A stretch of DNA of 64,000 nucleotides, taken from the NCBI GenBank assembly GCA_023105745.1, contig JALGQZ010000015.1, positions 937,501 through 1,001,500 of the forward strand. The letters run 5' to 3'. The notes under the pieces are model-generated. The model was not told the origin of the DNA and ran no database searches. It saw only the letters and a list, made by a program, of their open reading frames with translations. This document shows, one piece after another, positions 25,405 to 38,303 of this stretch. The position numbers were made by a program, and so were the translations under genes. Numbering within the stretch: position 1 is the stretch's first letter; the number at the start of each line of letters is the position of its first letter. The DNA is from Austropuccinia psidii. Lineage: Eukaryota; Basidiomycota; Pucciniomycetes; Pucciniales; Sphaerophragmiaceae.

Positions 25405-27215
25405 TGTGAGCCTTAGAGGTAATTTCATATACCCAAAAGACCACAAATACAAAATTAACATATAAATATAAATAAAATAAATTTATTTATATTATTAAAA
25501 TAAAAATCGAAATATAAATATAAAACTATATTCAAAATTAAAAATTTAATTACAATTTAAAGATAAAATACCATTAAATTTTGGAATTATAAAATTACAT
25601 TTAGACTTGAAAAAATTAAGAAAAAATGAAATTTTAACAAAATTGTAAAAAAATAAATAAATTTGGAAAAAAGTTAATTAAAAATTATTATAACATTTTA
25701 TCCAATAAATAAACAAATAAAAATTGTTTCACCATTACATTCCTCATAAAAAATCAGGTGGGGTCACCTCTGAGTGAAATTCTTGTAACTCAACTCTAAA
25801 TAAGCTTAAATTAAGTTTTAGTATTTTCAATACAAAAGTTGAAAATCCTCAAAACTTTAATTTAATTCACACCACATGTGGTGTTAACCATCAATTTTTG
25901 TGTTAAAATTGAGGTGTTATGTTTAGTTTAGAAGTTATTAGGAATTGAAGTATTTTCAATTGAATTCAATTGAAATGTCAGAATGTGTGCATGTATTACA
26001 TAAGTGAACTTTGATTTACATATGAGGTATCAATTATTACTGTATTGTACTGTACAATTCAATTGAATTACATATGTGAATTATAAGTATAATACATGAT
26101 GAGGAATTAAAGGAAAAATGAATTGGAAAGATTAAATTTGGGGGGGAAAGGAACTCCAGCTCTAAGGGGGAGCTAGACCCCAAAGTCCTTGCTGACAGGC
26201 GTGGGATGTCAAAATTCATGCCAAAGTTCATCACTTTTCGCCTGGAATTGAGTTACAGGGTCTGTGGACTCAATTGATGATGAGGTTTTGATACCAACTG
26301 GGGTAGTTTTGGCAGTTGCCAAGAGGGTAAAACTACCCTTAAGATAAAAAAAAATCATAGTGAAAACAGTTTTAACTGGTTTCTACGCCTCTTACACACA
26401 TTCTGACGTGTTTTGAAGGCTCTAGACCAGGTATTGCTATAGGAATGGCTGATTTAAGGGTCTAAAATGGCTAAAAAGGGTTAAAACAACCCTTTTTGGT
26501 CTAAACCAGGGTTCAATGATGCCATAATTGGATTTTCTGTTGTCAGATTGTTTTTCACGCCTGACAAGAGTAAATTTTACTTTTGGAGTAAGATAATTGA
26601 TGGCTATAAAATAATGTCTTCTTTGCCCCACTTTTCTCTTCATGTTAGAATCTTTTCCTTTCATAATTAGTTTAAACACTGTTAAACCAATCAATAAAAG
26701 ATTCCAACCACCTTTTTTAAATCATTTTAAATCTTTTAACCACGTGAAAAAATCATTATAATCATTGTTTGTAACTCTTATAATCATTTTTACCCCTGAA
26801 CCACCCCAAAAGTGAATTAAAGCATCTTTCATCACTGTAAACATTGTCACTTTGTTTCCAAATTCACTCTGGTCACTTTTGGGAGTGTTTTCTCTTTAAT
26901 ATTCTTTTTAAAGACTTTGTTCTTTAATTAATTTCTTGCAGTTCTTTTCTAAATTAATTCCAATTGAAATTGCTCTTGAAGAAATTTCTTTTGTAGCCTT
27001 AAAATATCTCTTGTAGAGTATTTTTTGGATAAATTTTTATTGTTGGTAAAACAATAAATTTTTTTATACTAATAAAGTCATAAACAATTAAATTGGTGTG
27101 TTTTCTCTTAAAAATAATATTTCTTACTATTTTTAATTGATTTTTACCTTATACAAATTTTGAGGACAGGAAAAGTACTTGATTTTTAATAAAAGTTTCA
27201 TATCCACACCTTACA
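25405..27215 (+). repeat. Element B 3' LTR
   Basis: 1,811 bp with the same ends as 15276-17100 and many point differences and small indels, indicating an older insertion than A, C or D. Confidence 0.93.
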
Positions 27216-27507
27216 ACCAAAGCCCTTTTGAATATTCAAAACCTATAAATGATCTGAATGCTGAAAATTCATCTTGTTTTTCAAGAAAAACTGAATAATT
27301 TTGTTGACTAAGCAAATACACCAATTTTAGACCAGATTTTAATTTTAAACAAGGCTTTAGCTATGGTAGCTCCATAATATTCATCAGCCTAAACTAACTC
27401 TATGAGGTGGTAATATTCAAATTTCTTTAACACCCCATCATCAATACCACATAAAAGAGTTGTGTAAATTTTTATTTTCTTCATTTCCATGCCAAAATTT
27501 GGTATTA

Positions 27508-27535
27508 GGAGGTGTCAAAGCTACCAAATCCCACC
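27508..27535 (+). repeat. Harbinger left TIR
   Basis: Starts GGAGGTGTCAAAG and ends ACCAAATCCCACC. Its reverse complement matches 53977-54004 at 25 of 28 positions. Confidence 0.85.
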
Positions 27536-27789
27536 CTCAAAATCCTGAGTTTTTTTGGCCCAATCCCGCATTAACATTTTGGGCTTTTGAGGTACAAAAA
27601 CACATGTTTAGATACTAAACACTGCCTTTAGCTTCACTTAAAGGCACATTTTTACAACACACATCTCAGTAAGGGCATGCTAAATTGAATAAAACTTCTC
27701 TTCTCTTGTATAAAATCTGAATACAATGGTCATTTATTAAAGTATTTTATTTCAAATTGCATTTTCTATAGATCTTTCTTTCATTTACC

Positions 27790-28922
27790 ATGCCAAAGGC
27801 ACCGCAAAGGCTACTTTTACTTCAGACCTTAAACTCACTGCAGTTCATCAATGCTTTCAGCTCTGATAGTTATTCTTATATCCAGAAAGATATAATCTTA
27901 TTAGATATGATAACATCACAAAGATACATCAATTCTCATAGAAGATATCTATCATGTTACATGTATACAATGAATGATTCACAAAAATTATCATCTGAAA
28001 CTTTTTGCCAGCTTTGTAGGACCACACATGAATCATTTGAAAAATTTGTTGAAAAAATTCAAAATGATAAAACCTTTCAAAACTCATCACACAAAAAACA
28101 ATGCAATCTAGACATACAATTGGCTGTGGCACTATCAAGGTTAGAATCAAATGGCAATGGGGCTTCTTTGGGGAAGATTGGAATTTTAATCTGAATTATC
28201 CATGGGGCTCTTGTGTTTTACACTCAAAGAGTGATCCAGATATTAATTAAGTTGAAGCAAAAAATGATTGTGTGGCCAACAATAGAAAAATTCAGAGAGA
28301 TGTCTCAAGTTATGCAGGTGTAAGACTTCCCTGGGTGCATTGGATTTATTGATGGTAGTCTCATACCATTATCACAACACCCCCCCCCAATTATTTTGAA
28401 TCCTCTTTTGATCATAAAAAGAGGTAAGCTTTCTAATTTGAATTCTTTATCTCAATTTGAATGACTTTTTAAAATTAAGGTATTCTATTTCAATACAACT
28501 TGTTTTCAATATAAACAAACAGTTTACTGCTCTGCATGTGGGCTGTACCATGTCACTCCATGATTCAAATGTATATCATAATATGACAATTGCACAAACC
28601 CATCAAAAGTTTGATAAAAATGATAAGTACTTACTCGCCAATTCATCATATTCAATCCCTCCTTGTTTTGTTCCAGCATATAAGGGAGTTGGGGCAAAGA
28701 ACAAAGGCAACTGTTCTTTCAATTACTTTCTAGCAAAATCAAGGGTCAGAATTGAGCATGCAATTTTAATTTTGAAGAGGAGGTGGTTTTATCTAAGGAA
28801 AATGCAAAATCAAATGAGGGATAATCATGAAATTTTATACGTTGTTAGTTGGGTTGTTTCTTGCACAAATTGGATATGAATGGTTTGATTTATATGAAGA
28901 TAATGATTCACCACATGCATAA
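27790..28922 (+). pseudogene. PIF/Harbinger (HARBI1-like) DDE transposase, decayed
   Basis: The first open part (134 codons from ATG 27790) contains the family's N-terminal pattern FCQLCRTTHESFEKFVEKI and QLAVALSRLESNGNGAS. A stop at 28194 and a frameshift follow, then the first catalytic region FPGCIGFIDGSLIPLSQ with its Asp. A phase-preserving intron (28424-28479, AAAGAG|GTAAGC to ATTAAG|GTATTC) leads into YSISIQLVF. The second Asp is in GCTMSLHDSNVYHN and the Glu in SRVRIEHAILILKRRW. Stops at 28194 and about 28322 and late frame changes make it non-functional. It lies next to the left TIR and faces into the element. Confidence 0.82.
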
Positions 28923-29525
28923 AATCTGTCTAATAATGAAATTGGGGAACATGTGGTTAATATCCATGTAAAAAGTAAACCAATTACTTTGGAATGGAAA
29001 GATAATCAAGTGTGAATTTCATCAGGACCATTGAATTATGTATTTAGTTGTATGGCATACAAAAGAGTGGAGATGTTATTGAGGAAATAAAAATATTAAA
29101 AATTAATAATTTTGAGCTCTTTTTTGGTCCTGCATATTTCTTTCAAAGTACCCATTGAATTTTTAATTAATTTGGTGGGTGTCATTTTCAATAATTTGTC
29201 ACCTACATTAAATAATTTATGGCTTATTTGAAAAGAACATCCAAAATGAGTTATTTTTTCATTATTAATAATTTCTGGAGGAGGGTTTCTTGTATGATGA
29301 ACCATTTTTGATTTCTTCCAAAGGATTTTCATTATGCAAGATTTTTTGAAAAATCAATCTCCATTTTCAATTTGGGGAAGTGCAAGCCATTTCCAGATGG
29401 GGTGAAGACAATTGGAAGAGGATGGAAATGGCTTTTGGAGAAAAAATAAAATATACCATAATTCCAGGAATTGATATCATTTAAATCTTGAGGTGGCTTA
29501 TTGAAAAATCCATCTTTAGTTAAAA

Positions 29526-31699
29526 TGTGAGCCTGTGAGGTATGTATAACATACCCATAAGGCCACAAATGATTTTATAAACAGCTAATTTTGTCTTAAA
29601 CAGACTTTTTAGTTGAAATTAAAATAAAAAATAACAAAAAATAAGTATAACTTTATTTTGGATAAACAAAGTTATAAATATTATGTCATTTTTGGATTCT
29701 ACACCAAAAATAACCTAGGGTACATCCATAAGGTGTTATACCCAAAAACACTTATTTCTTGTGTTATTAGAAGATTTAAGAATCTCACAGTACTAATGTA
29801 ACTTTTTTTAACATTCTTTTAAAAATTGTTAAATTTAAGCTTAAATAAGCTTAAATTTAAAGTTGCATAAGGTTAATGCAAACTTACCAAAATTTTATTT
29901 AAAATTGAGGTTTGGTGTATATTTACTGAATTGGCTAAGGCTTTTCCATACAGAATGTAAATCCTGCATGAGCTCAATTTAAAAGGGTTTAAAGCCATGG
30001 TATGGCTTTAAATAAATAAAAGGGCAAAATCCACGCAAAAAGGTGGGACAAAGGAAAAAGACCAAATAGAGCTGGGGTACCCAGCTTTTTGGATCTGCAA
30101 TGATTCAATTAAGGTTTTCCACCTGTATTGGAAGATTTTAGACCTTATTTAAACTTTAAGATTAGACTTTGATCCAACCTTAAGGTTTAAACTGGTTTTA
30201 TCCCAATTTGGACAGGAATTTCAAGCTGCCAAAGGGTAAATCCCAATATGCAGGCTTGGAATCAAGGTTTTAAGAACTGTCAAAGCTTAATCAGGCTTAA
30301 AAACCCTAAAGTTACAAGCATCAAAACCTTATCAAAAGCTAAGGTTTGGTGTGTATTGCTATTTTACGTGGGAAAATAGTAATAACTTCAAAAATTCATT
30401 AAAAATCCAAATCTTAATGGATTTGCTTGAAAATTTCACACAGCTGGGAATTTAATATTATCTATATATAAATTAAATTTTAAGTATCTTATATAAATAA
30501 AATTCCTGGGTAATTAGCCTGGAAATTTACTCTTTTAATTAAGCTCAAAGAAAATTATGATTTCTTTAAAAATTAATTAAAAATTGAGTTTAAGAGATTT
30601 CTGCTTGAAACTCTATTTTTAAGTTGTTCATGTGATGAACTTTAATATAAAAAGGTTTATTTATATTAAAAACTTAATATAATTAGTTTAAATGAGGATT
30701 AAAGTTACATGGAGTTAAGAATAACACTGGTAACTTTAAATTGGAATTGAAAACAAGTTTCCTTAAGTTAAGAACTTTGTTTTTAAGTATGGTTTTTCAG
30801 TTTTGACCTGAGCACGCCCTCTATATTCATTATGAATCATGATAGCTTCTCTGAAGACATAAAAAGAGTCTTTTCATCACTGTTTTTGTCCATCATTCAT
30901 CATCAATCCAATCATATTAGAAATTTAAACAGGTAAAGTTTTATTATTCATAAAATCTTATTATTAAAGTAATTCTTAAGTTATTTTATTCTTTATTAAT
31001 TGTGAATTAAAGAATTGAAGTCATAGAATTCAGATTATTGTTGTAATCATCAATAATATATTTTATATTATAAAATTTTCATCTTAAATATCTTTTAAAA
31101 TCCACAAATTCCTCTTAAAAACTCTTTAATCTTAAATTTTATCATAAAAAGTTGTTTTATCCTTAAAATTATTGATTTCAGACGTGTTTTTAACTTATAA
31201 TCATTATTTAATATAATAACTGTTGTTGTTTATCTTGTTGTATTAAATAAATATTATAAGTAAGTTTTTCTCTAAAGTTCTATATTTTTTTATCTAGTAT
31301 TAGTTTTTTTATATAGAATTTTATTCTATAAGAATTATTTCTGCACAGTGTGTGTTATAATGCTTTTATAAATAATATTTATATTATTTATAAGTGGTTA
31401 ATATTTATATTTCCACATGTAATTGTCTCATTAAGAGCTTTACAATTCTTATTGTTATAACTGTCAGTGACTATAACAATAATAGAATAATTATAATTTT
31501 ATTGTAATTATTATATTTTTTTTATTATTATATTTTTATAATAGTAATTAAATTTATTTTTTTATATATAATTATTTTTAATAATTATATTTAAATTTGT
31601 GGTTATAATATTTTATTATATTATATATTTCTATTGAGGACAGTCATAGTACTCTTGATTTTGCTACTATTATCAAGAGTTTCATAGACAAACCTTACA
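29526..31699 (+). repeat. Element C 5' LTR
   Basis: 2,174 bp, the longest LTR type here. It contains a perfect 7-bp stem with 3-nt loop (AGCTGGG-GTA-CCCAGCT) near 30,069, also seen in E3. The 3' half is very AT-rich. Confidence 0.94.
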
Positions 31700-31701
31700 T
31701 T

Positions 31702-31719
31702 TGGGGGCCTGGCCGTGAT
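31702..31719 (+). promoter_or_regulatory. Element C primer-binding-type site
   Basis: TGGGGGCCTGGCCGTGAT begins 2 nt after the LTR end. Identical over its first 14 bases to the sites of A and D. Confidence 0.72.
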
Positions 31720-32235
31720 TTTAAACCAATTTTTGGGACAAAAATCATATACTAGACCTTATTTTACTATTTTTTGACGCAAAATTGCCATATTTGTCTT
31801 AATATTGGCTTTTTTGGGACTTATCCCTTATAAATAATCTTTATAATATTAATAAAGTTAATTTCTTCTTAAGAATATTGTTTGAAGCAATATACTATTG
31901 AGTGATTTGGAATAAATTTCTTTTGTCTAACTAGTGGCTTTTTCACATCACAGACTTGAAATTTATTCTTTGAGTTATTCTAGTATAAAGTGAATAATAA
32001 TACAATTTTGATTAATTAACTTGTTAATTGCACGATTATTATTTCTTTAAAGAAAATAATAAATCAAATAAAAAATCTTTACTCAAAACATTTTTTTCTT
32101 TTATCTTAGACATTTTTCTTTATTTTTGACGTAATTTGCCATAAAATTACATTAAAACAACTTTATTTAATAAGCTGAGTTTATAAGTTATTTTCATTAT
32201 TTGATAAAATAACTTATATTTTTAATTCTCTCTAG

Positions 32236-33180
32236 TGTCTTCCATCAGAGAAAATTCTTCAGACTCTGAAACCTCAGAGTCCAGTATTGAAATTCAAACC
32301 AGTCCATCACCAAGGGGTTTGATAACCAAAGAGCCCTTTAAAGGTCCTGCAGGTGAATTCAATTTAATTTTACTCTATTTTTTATTAAAATTGACGTGAA
32401 ATGACTCCTACTAGAAGTGGAAGTAGCTACTCCATCCAATCAAATGGATCTGGACCAGGACATTCCAGCCACAAATCCAAGAGGCAAGAATGTCCTCCCA
32501 GAGGAGAGGCACAAATGGAGGATGCCAGAACTTCCACCAGTTCCCAAAGGTTAGCCAGAACCTTTGAACCTCTTCTTGAGAGTCCAGAAGCTGACATAAC
32601 TGCTATTTCTGTTAGACCTGAACCATTTCCAACAAGCAGCTGTGGAAATTTATCAATCCCAATGGAAAAACTGGTTCCTGGCGTCAAAACAACAAGAGTT
32701 GGAACCTCTCCCAAGTCTTTGGATAGGCACCATGAACTCTTATCTTCAAGTGAAGAAGTTCATGGGGCCAGAAAAGACAGAAGATCTTCTGTTGGGTTGG
32801 ACACCCATGTCTGTCAAAGGACAAGTCCAACAGATAAAAGCTTGGTTGAAAAACCAAAGCATGTTATCAGAGGACCAGAAGAAGAAATTGGCTCAAGGAA
32901 AGGACAACAGCCCAGTGGAAGCTCCTCAAGCATCCACCAGCAAAAATCCGCCTCAACCAGTGCCAAACAATCCCAAGCAAGCCCCAAAAACCAACCAGAA
33001 GGGCAAGCAGAAGGCAAAGGGAAAGGCAAAGCCCAAGTGGAACAAGCCTTACCCGCAGAATTACAGAATTCCAAAGAGGGAAAAACAGCCATGGACAATG
33101 TGTTCAATATGGCAAGAACTTTGATGGAATTCAAAAACAAGGAGGAGGAAAGATTGAACCAATCCTTTCCAAAGAAGTAG
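32236..33180 (+). pseudogene. Element C spliced ORF1
   Basis: Exon 2 is 32236-32352 (acceptor CTCTCTAG|TG; an exon 1 ending in A gives ATG-TCT-TCC...). Intron 2 is 32353-32414 (GCAG|GTGAAT...CCTACTAG|AA) and exon 3 continues in phase. Stops TAG 32552 and TAA 32597 and a 1-nt deletion near 33,085 disrupt it. The conserved block LWIGTMNSYLQVKKFMG...GWTP and the lysine-rich KGKQKAKGKAKPK stretch match element B. After the deletion the C-terminal motif DNVFNMARTLMEFKNKEE appears in the neighbouring frame to 33180. The donor of intron 1 is not certain (31,990, AAA|GTGAAT, is one candidate). Confidence 0.55.
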
Positions 33181-36100
33181 ATCTTGTAAAGCTTGTAACT
33201 TACTTTGAATCTTGTAATAAAGAAATTATGGCAAAATTTAAAGCATTTGATCGTGTCCAACAGAAGTTGGGTAATGAAATATTACAAGTAAAAGACCAAC
33301 AAAAGACCATAATTGGCCTTGAAAATGTTAATAAGGCAAATATTTTGTCTTTGACACAAATTTGTGAAAGACTTGAGTTTAAAGTTACCTTACTCAATCA
33401 ACCAGATGAACATTGAATTTCTTTTATAACTGGACAGTTAAAAGAATTGAAAATACAAGTGCAAAACTTGGAAAACTCAACTGGTCACAATGCAGCTCTT
33501 TTTCAAGAACAATTGGAAAAAAGTGATAAAGCAAGACTTGAATTGAAAGAATATATTCAATCAAGTATTAACAATATATCACTGAAACATGAATTGCCAA
33601 GGCAATCCACACCAATTCTTGACAGAAATGTACTTAACTTGAATAATGAATTACACCATACAATTTCAAGTCATGACGTGGAAACTGCTTGCAATTATAA
33701 GGACATTCTAAGATTAGAGGAATGGCCAACCTTCAGTGGTGAAGGGGAATATAATCATATGGAATTTATGAAAACAATTGATATGTTTAAAGAGGACTTT
33801 AACATACCAGATGAATACATAAGTGCCAGATTACACTCATTATTTACCAAATCAGCAAAGAAATGGTATTATAAAATGAGACAAGACCATGGTAAACATT
33901 CTTGGCCTTGGTGGAAAGAACAAGTTATTTCTAAATGGGCAAATGATTCCTGGAGATTTAGAATGGAAAATTCTTTTGAAGAAGCCATTTTTAATATTGA
34001 GAAGGACAGGCCCATGACTTGGTTTCTTAAGCAGAAGGAAAGGTTAACTGCCCTTCATCCTGATATGTCTGAAACAATGGTACATAAAAGGATATTAAGA
34101 AAATGTGATGGTGACCTTGAGCATGCTATAAGAAGCAGATGTATTGAGCCTTGCTCTACAGAAGATTATGTCAATGCTATGGAGGACATCACTACTAGAA
34201 CAAGAATTGGAAGAAATTGGTCCAAAACCCCAATAGACAATAAGACTAGTGGGAAACCAGTTTCAAGACCAAACAAACCACATGACAGACCTCCTTTGAA
34301 ATGTCATAAATGTGGAAGTACATCTCATTTGGCAAACACTTGTCCAAAAAAGACAAGAGTCAATGAGATAAATGTTGAAAAAGTGGAAGACACAAAAGAA
34401 ACTGATGTATCTTTACATGACAGTGATTCTGAACCTTCAGAAGAAGAAGAAATATCAGAAGAACTGGGTATAGAGAACATTAATGTCTCTTTTGAGGTCA
34501 CTGAGGTACATACTCACTTACCACAGTATAGTGATGAATGTATGGATCTCATACATGTGCAAGATGCCAGGATGCAAAAAGCCAAACCTGCCAGAGGTAA
34601 AGGTTATACAGCTGGGTAATCTTGTATCACTAATATTGTGATAAATAACATAGAAGCCAAGATACATCTTGACTCAGGTGCTTTTTGCACTTGTGTTGGA
34701 AAACATTATCTTGACAAACTTTATACCAATTGGCAAGACAAATTAATGCCAATCCAAGGTATAACATTCAGCAGTACTAGACAAAATATGCACCCATTGT
34801 GTATATTTGAAGCAGCAATCATATTTCCCCATCCTGCAGGAAGTATAAGACTGAAAGTCGAAATTGTTGTTATGAATAATTGTACTTCACAACACTTTAT
34901 ACTTGGGAATGATTATCTCAATATTTATGGTATTGATATTAATAATCATAAAGACAGGTATTTCACTATAGGGGAAAATAAAAGACAAAAATTTGCTTTT
35001 CCTCTAGAAAAAAGAAAAATTACTGTCATTAAACAAGTAAAAAATGTTAATAAGGAAAAATTTGTATTAAATCAATTAATTGAAGCACAAATTAGTCCTG
35101 AGTTAACACTGAAAATGAAGGAAGAGCTTATTGAAATTTTATTTCAATACAGGGAAGCCTTTTCTTTAGATAATGAACCACTTGGGGCTATAAAAGGCCA
35201 TGAGGTGGATATTATGCTTAATGTGGAAAGGCCTTATCCGCCACCATTAAAAGACCAGCTTACCCAGCTAGCCCTAGGGCTAGAGAAGCCTTAGAAAATT
35301 ATATTAATGAACTGATGAAACTGGGAGTTCTTAGAAATGTTGGACACAATGAGGAAGTGGAAGTCACAACCCCAGTAATCATTACTTGGCATAATGATAA
35401 ATCAAGGATGGTTGGTGATTTTAGAGCACTGAATACCTACACTATCCCAGACAGGTATCCAATCCCTAGAATTCATGAGACTTTGACTCAATTATCCAAA
35501 GCAAGATTCATCACTTCTATGGATTCTCTAAAAGGCTTTCACCAGAATGTTTTGACACCTCATGCTAGGAAATTATTGAGAATAATTGCTCATTGTGGTA
35601 TTTATGAATATTTGAGGATGCCTTTTGGTATTAAAAATGCACCCTCTCATTACCAAAGAATGATGAATACTATCTTCCCACATGAACTATCATAGGGATG
35701 GTTAATCATTTATATTGATGACATTATCATTTGTTCAGAAACCTGGAAATTAGATTTAGAGAGACTTTCATTAGTACTTAAGAGAATTCTACAAGTGAAC
35801 ATGAAAATTTCTCTTAAAAAATGTAATTTTGGGTTTCATGAGTTAAAAGCTCTAGGACATGTGGTCTCAGGACTAAGCCTTGGTGTTGATAAGAACAAAG
35901 TGGCTGCATTTCTACTGAAACAGATGCCCCAGAACAAAAAAGAAATGATGTCTTTCTTAGGTTTTGCCAGTTATTACAGGCAACACCTTAAAGATTTTGC
36001 AATCCATGCCAGATCATTATACAGAATTTGTGATCAACAAACTGTTTTTGAAATGACTCAGGAGAGAATTCAAGCATATGATAGAATCAAGTATGCCTTA

Positions 36101-38167
36101 ACCAATGCACCATTATTACTGATGCCAGACTGGAAACTTCCTTTCAAGCTGTATATTGATTCATGTGGTGAAGGTCTAGGATCTGCTCTTCATCAAGTTC
36201 AAATTGTCAATGACAAGCCTTATGAAGGTCCAATTTGTTTTATTTCAAGACAAACTAAACCTACTGAGGCCAGATATGGAGCTAGCCAAATGGAGTGCCT
36301 TTGCCTTGTTTGGGCTCTGGAAAAACTTCATTACTATCTTGATGGCAGTTTGTTTGAAGTAATTACTGATTGTAACGCAGTAAAGTCACTTCTTAACATG
36401 AAAACTCCAAACAGACACATGTTAAGATGGCAGATTGCTATACAGGAGTATAGAGGCAATATGACCATAGTACATAAAGCTGGAAATATTCACAGGAATG
36501 CTGATGGCTTACGTAGATGGGCATTACCCAATACACCTGAAAATCCTGCCTATGTTCCTACAAGTGCAGAACCTCAAATTCCAATTGAAGGAATTAACAT
36601 CACAGATGTGGGAACAGAATTCTTTGAGGAAGTTAGAGAAAGCTATAAGCAAGATAAAAATTGCCATATACTTACTGCTCTACTTGACAAAGATTGCAAA
36701 GATGCAGCATTGGCTAATTCTCTGGATGATATTTGGGAAACATCTTATAATGATGGAAGATTCCATTTGTTTGATGGTATACTATATCATAGATCTAAAC
36801 ACACATGTGTCATGGTCCTATGTAGTAGAATGTTTATTAACACAATACTACTAGAATGCCATGATAACATTTATTCTGGACATCTGTCTGAAGACAGAAC
36901 AATGGAAAGAATTAAGACATGTGCCTGGTGGTCATCTTGGAGAAAAGATGTCATTGAGTACTGTCATAGTTGTGATAGATGCCATAAAGCCAATAAAGCT
37001 ACTGGTAAAAGATTTGGTCTGATGATCCATATCCAAGAACCAAGTACCCCATGGGAAGTGGTTCACATGGATTAAGTAACCGCATTACCACCTGGAGGTG
37101 ATAAAAGTTACAATGCATGTCTTGTTATTGTAGACAGATATAGCAAAACACCAATCTTTTTACCATGTCATAAAGATGACACAGCTATGGATACAGCTCT
37201 TTTGATCTGCAATAGAGTAACATCCCATACTGGTCTCTTTAAAAATATCATTAGTGACAGAGACCCAAAATTTACATCAGCATTATGGACTAATTTACAT
37301 AAGCTTTTGGGTACAAAATTATCATTCTCAACAGCATACCATCCACAAACAGATGGGTTAGCAGAAAGAATTATTCAAACCCTTGAGGACATGATCAGAA
37401 GATTTTGTGCTTATGGCCTGGAGTTTAAAGATTCTGATGGCTTTACCCATGATTGGTGTACTCTTATATCAGCATTGAAATTAGCCTATAAGACCTCCAT
37501 CCATGCTTCAACAGGCAAGACCCCTGCAATGTTGGAAAAAGGATGGAACCCCAAACTTCCAATTGATACTTTGAAGAAAGATCTGGTTGACATTCATCCA
37601 ACTGCTTCAAGCTTTAGGCTATTGCTTGATAAAGTGAGACATCATGCAAATCAAAGCATGAATGATGCCTTTGAATATGCTAAGCAGAAATGGGATAAAA
37701 GTCATAAAACCCCAGAATTCAAAGTAGGGAACTTAATACTGGTTTCAACCTTGAACTTTGATAATATTAAAGGCCCAAAGAAATTGAAAGATTCCTTTGC
37801 AGGACCATTTATTATTAAAGCTCTTCATGGGACAAATGCAGTACAAGTAGAACTGTCAGGAGAACTGGAAAATAAACATCCAACATTCCCTGTCAGTCTA
37901 GTAAAGCATTACACTTCAAGTGACAAGGAATTATTTCCTTTAAGAAATGAAACACCCTTAGAAGTACCCCCATTAGATCTAAGTGAGCAAAAAAAGGTAC
38001 TAAAAGTCTTGAAAGAAAGAAGACTGAGGGGAAAAAATGAAAGAGAATACTTAGTCGGGTATAAAAATCCACAGCATGAAGATGAGTGGATTGTAGAAAG
38101 CAAAATACCTGATTCCCAAAGGTTTCTCAGAAGATTCAGACATGAGAGAAGACCAATTGCTCAATAA
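32401..38167 (+). pseudogene. Element C Gag-Pol polyprotein, disrupted
   Basis: The ATG at 32401 (M-T-P-T-R...) lies 14 nt before the 3' splice site of ORF1 intron 2 and 1 nt after the stop reached if that intron is retained. Open to about 33,085, where a 1-nt deletion moves the frame. It then continues with TGA 33414, TAA 34617, a frameshift in the AAAAG run near 35,252, TAG 35693 and TAA 37073, otherwise colinear with D. Domains are Gag (WPTFSGEGEYNHMEF), CHKCGSTSHLANTC, protease LDSGAFC, RT with YIDDI near 35,720, RNase H, integrase zinc finger (CHSCDRCH), DDE core, and a complete chromodomain-like end (YLVGYKNPQHEDEW...). Undamaged tail to 38167. Confidence 0.9.
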
Positions 38168-38291
38168 AAAGTTTGAATTGTGTGCTTTACATACTTAAAA
38201 GTAAAAGTAGAGAGGTTGGACAGTGGATTATACCCCCCCAAATAACTTGGGGGTAAACTACAACAGAAAAATTGTGGTACAATTTTTTTTT

Positions 38292-38303
38292 GGTGGTAGA
38301 GAA
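38292..38303 (+). promoter_or_regulatory. Element C polypurine tract (weak)
   Basis: GGTGGTAGAGAA abuts the 3' LTR. It is preceded by a T run (U-box-like), and interrupted by T residues compared with A, B and D. Confidence 0.5.

Larger units (their letters stand above)
15276..27215 (+). mobile_element. Element B: degenerate Ty3/gypsy LTR retrotransposon
   Basis: LTRs at 15276-17100 and 25405-27215 (TGTGAGCC...CCTTACA) are flanked by a perfect ACCAA duplication (15271-15275 and 27216-27220). The internal region is in plus orientation with ORF1, Gag, protease, RT, RNase H, integrase and a truncated tail, all interrupted by stops and frameshifts, plus a solo LTR (E1). The LTRs differ at several percent (about nine changes in the first 240 bases), the highest of the four full elements. 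It inserted into solo LTR E3. Confidence 0.93.

Noticed and set aside
33380..33440. A short intron removing the TGA at 33,414 in C (and the stops near 20,858-20,880 in B)
   Set aside because: Acceptor-like CAG/TAG ends exist, but no good donor, and D has no counterpart. Kept as nonsense mutations.
35245..35300. Programmed frameshift at the AAAAG run in element C pol
   Set aside because: D and B read through the same place in one frame, and C has other lesions. A simple indel is more likely.
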